A stretch of 31,745 nucleotides of DNA. Source: JAJKIP01 sp040509055. Its GTDB lineage: Bacteria; Bacteroidota; Bacteroidia; Chitinophagales; Chitinophagaceae. A program made the translations under genes and the position numbers. Shown in pieces: positions 25,601 to 31,745 of this stretch. Under the pieces are notes generated by a model. The model searched no databases and was not told the origin of the DNA. It was given only the letters and a program-made list of their open reading frames with translations. The first letter of the stretch is position 1; each line of letters begins with the position of its first letter. The stretch is taken from NCBI GenBank assembly GCA_040509055.1, contig JBEVLT010000326.1:1-31745 (forward strand). The letters are read 5' to 3'.

Positions 25601-26458
25601 ATGGAGCAATACCTGGAATCGAACCATAAAAAAATTGGCCTGCTGGAGATCGGCAATAAGACGCTGGATTTGCTGAACGGCGACCGGTACAAGCCTTATA
25701 TCCGGATACTCCACCTGCCGGCCGGCAGCACGCTGACGATCGACTTCCGGCAATTCACCACCCGCAGCGGCAGCCTCTTCTTTATCAACAGCAACCAGTA
25801 CCTGCAGCTGCAGCAGGCAGCCGGCAAAACCGGTACCGCTATTTATTACAACCGGGATTTTTACTGTGTACAGATCCATGATGAGGAAGTGGCCTGCGAT
25901 GGCCTGCTGTTCAACAACGTGTTCGAAGTACCGATGATCGCACTTGCCCCGCGTGAACATGAGGTGATCTCGACCATCATCACCGGCATTGCCGAAGAGT
26001 TTTCCAGCCAGCTCTCGTCAAGGGAAGAAATGATCCGCACCTACCTGAAGCAGATCATCATCCGCGCCACGCGGCTGTGGAAACAGCAGCATATCGAGCA
26101 AAGCAAGGCCGAACCCTCCTACGATATGGAGTTCTTCCGCAATTTCAGCCGCCTGGTGGAGATACACTACCGGGACAAGCATGGCCTGGCCGACTATGCA
26201 GCGCTGCTGGCCATGGCGCCGAAAACCCTGAATAAAAAGCTGGGCCGGCTGAATGTCCGGCATCCCAACGATATCATCAAAGACCGGATCCTGCTCGAGG
26301 CCAAACGGCTGCTTACCTACACGCCGATGAGCATCAAAGAAATTGCCTATCACCTGGGCTACGAGGACCCGGCTTACTTCAACCGGCTGTTCACCAACAA
26401 AAACAAATGCACCCCCGCCTCTTTCCGCAAGCAGTTTACCTCGGAAACAGATGGTTGA
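25601..26458 (+). CDS. AraC-family transcriptional regulator
   Basis: The 285-residue protein has an unassigned N-terminal half (about 1-160) and a C-terminal AraC/XylS DNA-binding domain (about 185-283). The two helix-turn-helix units are visible as LADYAALLAMAPKTLNKKLGRL and MSIKEIAYHLGYEDPAYFNRLFTNKNKCTPASFRKQF. I chose the ATG at 25601; the frame is open back to 25490 but the added residues look non-coding. The gene lies directly before the OsmC-esterase unit, which has a strong promoter of its own, so control of that unit is plausible but only inferred from position. The effector is unknown. Confidence 0.9.
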   Translation: MEQYLESNHKKIGLLEIGNKTLDLLNGDRYKPYIRILHLPAGSTLTIDFRQFTTRSGSLFFINSNQYLQLQQAAGKTGTAIYYNRDFYCVQIHDEEVACDGLLFNNVFEVPMIALAPREHEVISTIITGIAEEFSSQLSSREEMIRTYLKQIIIRATRLWKQQHIEQSKAEPSYDMEFFRNFSRLVEIHYRDKHGLADYAALLAMAPKTLNKKLGRLNVRHPNDIIKDRILLEAKRLLTYTPMSIKEIAYHLGYEDPAYFNRLFTNKNKCTPASFRKQFTSETDG

Positions 26459-26478
26459 CCGGGCGCCTGCATTGAATG

Positions 26479-26502
26479 ACCTGCTTTTGCTGAAGAGCAG
26501 GT
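26479..26502 (+). terminator. Hairpin after the AraC gene
   Basis: ACCTGCT (26479-26485) pairs with AGCAGGT (26496-26502) across a 10-base loop, starting 20 bases after the stop. It lacks a downstream T-run, so it is at best a weak terminator. Confidence 0.35.
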
Positions 26503-26571
26503 GACCCCTGGCTGAAAGTAATATTTTCTCTCACCGGGGAAAAAAGTACAATTTTCATCGACCTTTTGATC

Positions 26572-26602
26572 TTGATGGGCGCCCGCGCAGGGTATAGGTT
26601 TG
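26572..26602 (+). promoter_or_regulatory. Consensus promoter of the OsmC-esterase operon
   Basis: TTG at 26572-26574, a 20-base spacer, and an exact TAGGTTTG -7 box at 26595-26602, followed by CA. This is the best promoter match in the window and lies 26-32 bases before the two possible ATG starts. Confidence 0.7.
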
Positions 26603-26634
26603 CAGTATCAAATTCATCAACAAAACAAATGATT

Positions 26635-27045
26635 ATGAAACGCAGATCTACCGCCGTATGGTACGGCACCATCAAAGAAGGCAAGGGCCACCTGACCACC
26701 GGCAGCACCGTGCTGAATCAAACGCAATATTCCTTCAACAGCCGCTTTGCCGACGGCATCGGTACCAATCCCGAAGAGCTGCTGGCTGCTGCGCACGCCG
26801 GATGCTTTACCATGAAGCTGAGCCTGGACCTGACCACCGCCGGCTATACACCCGGCCAGCTGGAAGCCGAATCGGTCATTACGCTGGACAATGGCCGCAT
26901 CACCCAATCGGCCCTGGCTCTGAAAGCGAGCGTGCCGGGTATTACCGAAGAAGAGTTCCAGCGCATTGCAAAAAATGCAGAACAAACCTGCCCGGTCAGC
27001 CAGGCTTTCAGCTTTGCCATCACCCTGTTTGCACAGCTGGTATAA
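26635..27045 (+). CDS. OsmC-family organic hydroperoxide reductase
   Basis: The 136-residue protein matches OsmC-type peroxidases: AVWYGTIKEGKGHL at the start, NPEELLAAAHAGCFTMKLS with peroxidatic Cys57, and EQTCPVSQAF with resolving Cys119. Both catalytic cysteines are present, and length is normal. These cytoplasmic enzymes reduce organic hydroperoxides with thiol donors. Translation must start at 26635 (or the ATG two codons earlier, 26629), because the longer frame from 26566 begins upstream of the consensus promoter. It is followed after 30 bases by an esterase gene, likely on the same transcript. Confidence 0.93.
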   Translation: MKRRSTAVWYGTIKEGKGHLTTGSTVLNQTQYSFNSRFADGIGTNPEELLAAAHAGCFTMKLSLDLTTAGYTPGQLEAESVITLDNGRITQSALALKASVPGITEEEFQRIAKNAEQTCPVSQAFSFAITLFAQLV

Positions 27046-27075
27046 CACCCTTTAAACCTTCAAAAAAACAAAGTG

Positions 27076-28131
27076 ATGAGAACCACAAGCTTTCTCCCCC
27101 TTGCATTCGCAACCACCTTGCTCTTTCACATTAACAATACAACCATGATCGCTCAAACATCTCCTGCACAGCAGGTACAAAATGACCCCCGCATTTTCAA
27201 AGAAGTCCGCACCTTCCTGCAAGCCCTGAACACCGGCGGCGGCAAACCCATCGAACAGCTCAGCCCTGCCGAAGCACGCCAGGTGCTGGTGGGCGCGCAA
27301 AACTCCGTGACCGTTGATTACTCCGGCATTGAAGAATCGGAACGCGTGATCACGCAGGACGGCATCACGGTAAAGATCCATATTGTAAAACCCGCAGGTG
27401 CAACCCATGATCTTCCTGTATTCCTGTACTTCCATGGCGGTGGCTGGGTACTGGGTGATTATTCTACGCACCGCCGCCTGGTACGCGACCTGGTGGTAGA
27501 GAGCGGTGTCGCCGCCGTATTCCCCGATTACACTCCTTCGCCTGAAGCCCGGTACCCGGTGGCCATCAACGAGGCCTATGCCGCTACCAAATGGGTGGCT
27601 GCACATGGCCGGGAGATCGGTGTAGACGGAACGAAGCTGGCTGTAGCCGGCAACAGTGTGGGCGGCAACATGGCAGCCGTGGTTGCACTGATGGCAAAAG
27701 ACCGCAAGGGACCGGAGATCAGGCTGCAGGTATTGCTCTGGCCGGTTACCGATGCCGGCTTTGACAACGGATCGTACCAGGAGTTTGCGAACGGACGCTT
27801 CCTGACCCGGAACATGATGACCTGGTTTTGGGACAACTATACCACTGATGCCGGCGAGCGCAACGAGATCTATGCTTCTCCGTTAAGAGCTGCCACCGAT
27901 CAGCTTCGCGGCCTGCCGCCTGCCCTGGTGCAAACGGCCGAGCACGATGTGCTGCGCGATGAAGGCGAAGCCTATGCCCATCACCTGGATGAAGCCGGGG
28001 TGGAGGTAACCCTCACCCGCTACAACGGGGTGATCCATGACTGGGGCCTGCTGAACCCGCTGGCCACACTGCCGGCTACCCGCTCGGCCTTGCTGCAGGC
28101 CGCTGCTGAACTGAAAAAAGCATTGCAATAA
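27076..28131 (+). CDS. Exported HSL-family alpha/beta-hydrolase (esterase)
   Basis: The 351-residue protein has a probable signal peptide (first ~26 residues, TMIAQ) and an alpha/beta-hydrolase fold of the hormone-sensitive-lipase type. The oxyanion motif HGGGW is at 120-124, the nucleophile elbow GNSVGG has Ser194, the acid is D291 in EHDVLRDEG, and the base is H321 in IHDWG. The elbow differs from the common GDSAGG and the histidine motif from the common HGF, but all catalytic residues are in place. Substrate is unknown, probably a short-chain ester. The GTG directly before the ATG is less likely as a start. It follows the OsmC gene by 30 bases. Confidence 0.92.
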   Translation: MRTTSFLPLAFATTLLFHINNTTMIAQTSPAQQVQNDPRIFKEVRTFLQALNTGGGKPIEQLSPAEARQVLVGAQNSVTVDYSGIEESERVITQDGITVKIHIVKPAGATHDLPVFLYFHGGGWVLGDYSTHRRLVRDLVVESGVAAVFPDYTPSPEARYPVAINEAYAATKWVAAHGREIGVDGTKLAVAGNSVGGNMAAVVALMAKDRKGPEIRLQVLLWPVTDAGFDNGSYQEFANGRFLTRNMMTWFWDNYTTDAGERNEIYASPLRAATDQLRGLPPALVQTAEHDVLRDEGEAYAHHLDEAGVEVTLTRYNGVIHDWGLLNPLATLPATRSALLQAAAELKKALQ

Positions 28132-28194
28132 TCGGCGATCTTTGTGCCGGCACCGGATTGCTCCGTCATTCGCCACACCACCAAAACACGCACC

Positions 28195-29412
28195 ATGACC
28201 ACCACGCTCATCACGCCCGGTACGGGCAGCCCGGCACGTATCAACACCATCGACATGATCAGGGGCACCGCCCTGTTCGGTATCCTGATCTTCAACATCC
28301 AGACCTATGGGCTGTTTGCCTTCCTGCGGCCGGAGCAGGTGTATGAACAGGGACTGGACCAGCCGGCTACTTATGCACCGGTTCAGTTTATCATCCATCT
28401 TTTTGTAAAGGGGCAGTTTTATACTATCTATAGTTTTTTGTTCGGTCTCGGTTTTTACCTGCTGCTGCAAAAGAATGTACGGCTGGGGCTGGATGGTAAC
28501 CGTATCTATAAACGAAGGTTATGGGCGCTGCTGTTGTTTGGTTTGGTGCATGCGCTGCTCTTTTGGTTTGGCGATATCCTGCACAAGTATGCCCTGCTTG
28601 GGTTCACGCTGGTGTATTTTAATAAAAAGAGTATCGCCACCCTCCTGAAATGGATCGCCGGGCTGGCCGGCTTTGTCATCCTGTTCCAGGTAGTAAAAAC
28701 GATATTCTTCGACCCTGCTACACCGGTACCTGATCCGGAGACGGACAAGGTGATCCTACAGGTGGTCGATACCTGGCAGCATGGTTCGGCGATGGACGTG
28801 CTGGGCCTGCAAAAGCTGGGCGTGGCCATGCTGTGGGTGATGTCGGTGCTGAAAGGTTTTGCCGGTTTCGTGCATTACGAGATCATGTTCCTGCTTGGAC
28901 TGATCGCGGGCAGGCTGGAACTCTTTCGCCGAGTGAAAGAGCTAAAGCCCCGCCTGTTGAAAACAGCGTTGCTCCTGCTGCCGGCAGCACTGGCATTGAA
29001 AGTACTGTCCTGTCTCGATCTGCTGAACATCCAACTGCTGCCTGGAAAATATGATGCACTGTTGCGGTCGATCGCAGAATTTATCGGCACACCCCTGCTG
29101 GCCATTGTATACCTGGCAGGGCTGACCTTGTTCTTCCACGGGCGTTCTTCGCGTTTCTTCACCCCGATCGCCCATACCGGGCGAATGGGATTGACCAACT
29201 ATCTGATGCAAACGCTCATCTGCATGCTGCTTTTTTATGGCTATGCGTTCGGCCTGTCCGGCCGGCTGTTGCTTTGGCAAACGGTGGTGATAGCGGCAGG
29301 TATTTATATCATACAGGTGATCTATAGCTATTATTGGATTAACCGCTATGGCACCGGTCCGATGGAACGCTTGTGGCAACGGTTGACCTATGGCAGCCGG
29401 AAGCGCCGCTAA
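28195..29412 (+). CDS. DUF418-family integral membrane protein
   Basis: The 405-residue protein has the family opening INTIDMIRGTALFGILIFNIQTYG, then about eight to ten membrane helices and the C-terminal DUF418 region (TGRMGLTNYLMQTLICMLLFYGYAFGLSG, then YYWINRYGTGPMERLWQRLTYG). Function of YeiB/DUF418 proteins is undefined; a transport or acyltransferase-like role has been suggested. The ATG at 28195 fits the family N-terminus; a GTG at 28144 adds only 17 unconserved residues. A possible -7 box (GATCTTTG, 28137-28144) precedes it, and a strong terminator (29478-29506) follows, so it is probably an independent gene. Confidence 0.92.
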   Translation: MTTTLITPGTGSPARINTIDMIRGTALFGILIFNIQTYGLFAFLRPEQVYEQGLDQPATYAPVQFIIHLFVKGQFYTIYSFLFGLGFYLLLQKNVRLGLDGNRIYKRRLWALLLFGLVHALLFWFGDILHKYALLGFTLVYFNKKSIATLLKWIAGLAGFVILFQVVKTIFFDPATPVPDPETDKVILQVVDTWQHGSAMDVLGLQKLGVAMLWVMSVLKGFAGFVHYEIMFLLGLIAGRLELFRRVKELKPRLLKTALLLLPAALALKVLSCLDLLNIQLLPGKYDALLRSIAEFIGTPLLAIVYLAGLTLFFHGRSSRFFTPIAHTGRMGLTNYLMQTLICMLLFYGYAFGLSGRLLLWQTVVIAAGIYIIQVIYSYYWINRYGTGPMERLWQRLTYGSRKRR

Positions 29413-29778
29413 GCCGTCAGCTGTTATCGCAGGAAGATGGTTCCTGGCTGATGAGAGCGGATCAACAATAACCAATTACGGTGTACGCAAGTACACCGTT
29501 TGTTTTCCTGCTTTTTCCACAGCTGTCACAATGATTTGTTGGTAAGTCCTGCCCGTACATTTCTGCTGCCATCAGTATCTTTTCTGTATGAAAGCACCAC
29601 CGCCACCTGGCTAAAGCTTCCCGGCTATTGATACTCTTTCCTGCTGACCGGCCTTCTTTATTCCCCACCATATTGATAGTGCCAGCTCCGGATATTTCCG
29701 GGACCTTCTCATTGCTACAGGCAGCTGAGCTGCTATGCGTATACCATTTATTCTTTCACCTTCAAAAACAAAACAATT
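29413..29778. other. Gap between the DUF418 gene and the Mdp trio
   Basis: About 366 bases with no gene. The left part holds the DUF418 terminator. A TATCTTTT box at 29576-29583 could be a -7 element but lies about 195 bases from the first Mdp start. No better promoter was found, so the leader may be long. Confidence 0.45.
29478..29506 (+). terminator. Intrinsic terminator after the DUF418 gene
   Basis: A perfect 9-base stem (ACGGTGTAC at 29478-29486, GTACACCGT at 29491-29499) with a GCAA tetraloop is followed by TTGTTTT. This is a standard intrinsic terminator for the plus-strand gene. Confidence 0.75.
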
Positions 29779-30396
29779 ATGGATGGATTTATCGGGGAGA
29801 TCAGGGCCTTCTCCTTTCCTTTTGTACCCCGGGGCTGGCTGCTGTGCGATGGCAGAGGGTACAGCTACAGTTCCAATTCCGATTACTTTTATCTTTTTAA
29901 TGTGATCCAGGCAAAGTATGGGATCAACTACCAGGACGGCACGTTCAACGTTCCCAATCTCCAGGGCAGGGTAGCGGTCGGCGCCGGAGCGATTCCCGGT
30001 GGAGGCGGTTATTACCTGGCGCAGAATGGCGGCTATACAGATGTAGCCCTGCAGATCTACGAGATGCCTCCGCATTCGCATACCGCCTATGGAATGGTGA
30101 CTAGCGATACGTCTTCAGCCCCGCTGAAAGAAGTATCGAAGCCGGACAGCAGCTGTTACCCGTCCAACGTTTTTGAGGTGCCGCCTTATACTACCAAGCG
30201 GATGGGATTGGCTTACAATGCTGCCCTGCAGCCTGCTGCTGCATTGAATAGCAATACCGTCAGTGTATTCCAGGGCGGTAATGGCCTGCATAACAATATG
30301 CAGCCTTACCTGACCATGCTGTATTGTATCTGCTACGATGGTCAATGGCCTCCGCGGCCCGGCCAACCCGAAAAACCTGAAAAACCTTCATTTTAA
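29779..30396 (+). CDS. Phage tail collar / microcystin-dependent (Mdp) protein 1
   Basis: The 205-residue protein opens with the tail-collar signature FIGEIRAFSFPFVPRGWLLCDGRGYSYSS and continues with YQDGTFNVPNLQGRVAVGAG, the mid-region MPPHSHT, and the closing MQPYLTMLYCICYDGQWPP found in Mdp-type proteins. It is more divergent than the next two: the usual YGG before the FNLPDLRGR block is replaced by KYGINYQDG, and a Pro-rich tail (PGQPEKPEKPSF) is added. No signal peptide is visible. Such proteins resemble fibre-tip collar domains of phage tails, but no other phage genes are nearby. It is the first of three tandem copies. Confidence 0.88.
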   Translation: MDGFIGEIRAFSFPFVPRGWLLCDGRGYSYSSNSDYFYLFNVIQAKYGINYQDGTFNVPNLQGRVAVGAGAIPGGGGYYLAQNGGYTDVALQIYEMPPHSHTAYGMVTSDTSSAPLKEVSKPDSSCYPSNVFEVPPYTTKRMGLAYNAALQPAAALNSNTVSVFQGGNGLHNNMQPYLTMLYCICYDGQWPPRPGQPEKPEKPSF

Positions 30397-30409
30397 AAAG
30401 TAATACAAT

Positions 30410-30991
30410 ATGGAAAACTATATCGGGGAGATCAGGGCCTTTACCCTGAATAAAATCCCTTCCGGGTGGGTACCCTGCAACGGGCAATCGCTCCCGATCC
30501 AGGACAAGGCCAACCAGGCGCTTTATTCCCTGATCGGCGTCATGTATGGCGGAGATAATAAAGCCTTCTTCAACGTGCCGGATCTGCGCGGGCGGGCTGT
30601 GCTTGGGTATGGCAAGTATGTGACCGGGCCCAATTCCAATGACTATATCGCTTACGCCATGGCCTCCAAAGGCGGCTCGGAAGGCATCACCCTGGCTGCC
30701 CAGAATGTACCCTCGCATACGCATGCTTTTATTGTGTCGGATATGAATGGCAATGATGTGCTGGCCCCAGGCAATCCGACCCCGGGGTATATTGCAGCGA
30801 AGCCGCAGGTGCCCCAGATCAATAACGAGGATATCTGGATGTTTACCCTGCCCGGCGCGTCCGTCAAGACCACGCAGCTCAATGCCGGCATGGTAGCGAC
30901 CGTAGGAGGAGCTTCGCACGAGAACCGGATGCCTTACCTGCCCCTGCTGTTCTGCATCGCGCTGTCAGGCATTTACCCGCAACGGGACTAA
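30410..30991 (+). CDS. Phage tail collar / microcystin-dependent (Mdp) protein 2
   Basis: The 193-residue protein has the collar-domain pattern YIGEIRAFTLNKIPSGWVPCNGQSLPI, then YSLIGVMYGGDNKAFFNVPDLRGRAVLGYG, VPSHTHAF, and the C-terminal ENRMPYLPLLFCIALSGIYPQ. This is close to the textbook Mdp layout. It starts 13 bases after the first copy and shares a run of 21 identical bases with it at the 5' end (30421-30441 versus 29790-29810), which indicates descent by duplication. No signal peptide is seen; export, if any, would need another route. Confidence 0.92.
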   Translation: MENYIGEIRAFTLNKIPSGWVPCNGQSLPIQDKANQALYSLIGVMYGGDNKAFFNVPDLRGRAVLGYGKYVTGPNSNDYIAYAMASKGGSEGITLAAQNVPSHTHAFIVSDMNGNDVLAPGNPTPGYIAAKPQVPQINNEDIWMFTLPGASVKTTQLNAGMVATVGGASHENRMPYLPLLFCIALSGIYPQRD

Positions 30992-31022
30992 TTATTTTAT
31001 ATCCCTAAAAAACTTAAATACG

Positions 31023-31592
31023 ATGGATCCTTATGTAGCAGAAATCCGGGTTTTTGCCGGCGATTATGCCCCGCAGAATTGGTTGCTCTGCGATGGCTCT
31101 CTGGTTTCTATTTCCGACTATAGCCAGCTCTTTAGCGTGCTGGGCACCACCTATGGCGGCAATGGCACCAGCACCTTTGGCCTGCCCAACCTGTGCGGCC
31201 GGCTGCCGGTGCAGAATGGCCAGCTGCAAGGCGGCAGCAATTACCCGTTTGCCCAGCCCGGGGGCCAGGAAACGGTGGTGCTGAATGCTTCCCAGACACC
31301 TGCGCATACGCACAGCATCACCGTGAGCACCTCGCCGGCTACCACCAGCCACCCGCTTGGCAACTGGCTGGCCGCGCCTGTGGACGACGGGAATGCCGAT
31401 GACAGCTCCGTGCTGGCCTATATGCCTGCCAATGCCGGCGACGCCACGTTGCAGACAGTAACCCTGGCAGCCAATACGATCAGCCCGAGCGCCTATACCA
31501 CCTGGCCTCATGAAAACCGGCAGCCTTACCTGGTGATCAACTATATCATTTGCACGAATGGCGCATACCCGCCTCCTCCTCCTGAAGAGTAG
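31023..31592 (+). CDS. Phage tail collar / microcystin-dependent (Mdp) protein 3
   Basis: The 189-residue protein shows the full pattern: YVAEIRVFAGDYAPQNWLLCDGSLVSISDYSQLFSVLG, TTYGGNGTSTFGLPNLCGRLPV, TPAHTHSI, and the closing ENRQPYLVINYIICTNGAYPPPPP. It follows the second copy by 31 bases and is ended by a strong terminator, so the three genes probably form one transcription unit. The centre (about residues 100-150) differs strongly among the three copies, as expected if that part sets specificity. The Cys in LCGR replaces the usual Arg of the DLRGR block. Confidence 0.93.
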   Translation: MDPYVAEIRVFAGDYAPQNWLLCDGSLVSISDYSQLFSVLGTTYGGNGTSTFGLPNLCGRLPVQNGQLQGGSNYPFAQPGGQETVVLNASQTPAHTHSITVSTSPATTSHPLGNWLAAPVDDGNADDSSVLAYMPANAGDATLQTVTLAANTISPSAYTTWPHENRQPYLVINYIICTNGAYPPPPPEE

Positions 31593-31614
31593 GGTTACGA
31601 TCATCTTTTGCGAC

Positions 31615-31654
31615 AGCGTTACAGCAAGGCGATGGCCTGCTGTAACGCTTTTTT
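31615..31654 (+). terminator. Strong intrinsic terminator after the Mdp trio
   Basis: A perfect 12-base stem (AGCGTTACAGCA at 31615-31626, complement at 31638-31649) is closed by an 11-base loop and followed by a run of six T. The last 90 bases of the window beyond it hold no recognisable gene. Confidence 0.85.
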
Positions 31655-31745
31655 AATGAATTTGTAAAATGGTTTAGCAGGGGTTTTGTAATAATAGCAG
31701 CTACTGAATGGAGAACTTATTCCAACGGAAGAATACACCAAATTA

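Noticed and set aside
26566..26634. Longer OsmC start at 26566
   Set aside because: It starts upstream of the consensus promoter and would lie largely outside the transcript.
29779..31592. Prophage or tailocin call for the collar-domain genes
   Set aside because: No other phage structural, lysis or integration gene is visible; isolated Mdp sets are common in this phylum.
1..31745. CRISPR array, tRNA, rRNA or insertion sequence
   Set aside because: No regularly spaced repeats, cloverleaf-like genes, rRNA signatures or transposase frames were seen on reading the window.

Overview
The window looks like chromosomal DNA from a soil or plant-associated member of the Bacteroidota, most likely family Chitinophagaceae (Chitinophaga/Niastella-like). 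The grounds are a SusC/SusD pair under a hybrid two-component regulator, Bacteroidota lipoprotein signals, almost no Shine-Dalgarno sites, and promoter boxes resembling TAnnTTTG with TTG about 20 bases upstream. Species assignment is inference. No tRNA, rRNA, CRISPR array, insertion sequence or phage integrase was seen.

Layout. (1) 1-4000, minus strand: an HPP-family membrane protein, a single-domain response regulator, and a very large histidine kinase with five PAS domains that runs off the left edge. (2) 4272-17604, plus strand: a polysaccharide-utilisation locus, consisting of a hybrid sensor/AraC regulator, SusC, SusD, a cytoplasmic GH130 enzyme, an MFS transporter overlapping it by 8 bases, and a secreted protein of unrecognised family. 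The likely logic is outer-membrane capture and import by SusCD, periplasmic processing possibly by the unknown protein, inner-membrane import by the MFS carrier and cytoplasmic cleavage of a mannoside by GH130. (3) 18070-20503: a compact, visibly more AT-rich three-gene operon (small protein, secreted protein with a strand-rich C-terminus, two-TM protein with a C-terminal prokaryotic YEATS-like domain), followed by a separately promoted conserved hypothetical gene. (4) 21277-24516: a DUF1080 lipoprotein on the minus strand, then a two-gene unit of unknown function (126 aa soluble plus 591 aa secreted helical/strand protein). (5) 25013-29412: SRPBCC protein, AraC regulator, OsmC-like peroxidase, HSL-type esterase and a DUF418 membrane protein. 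(6) 29779-31592: three tandem phage-tail-collar/microcystin-dependent (Mdp) proteins closed by a strong terminator.

The most promising places for new biology are the pYEATS operon at 18-20.5 kb, the unassigned secreted protein of the PUL, the 22.3-24.5 kb pair, and the Mdp trio. Long open frames antisense to the genes from 4 to 17 kb are shadows of GC-rich coding sequence and were not annotated.
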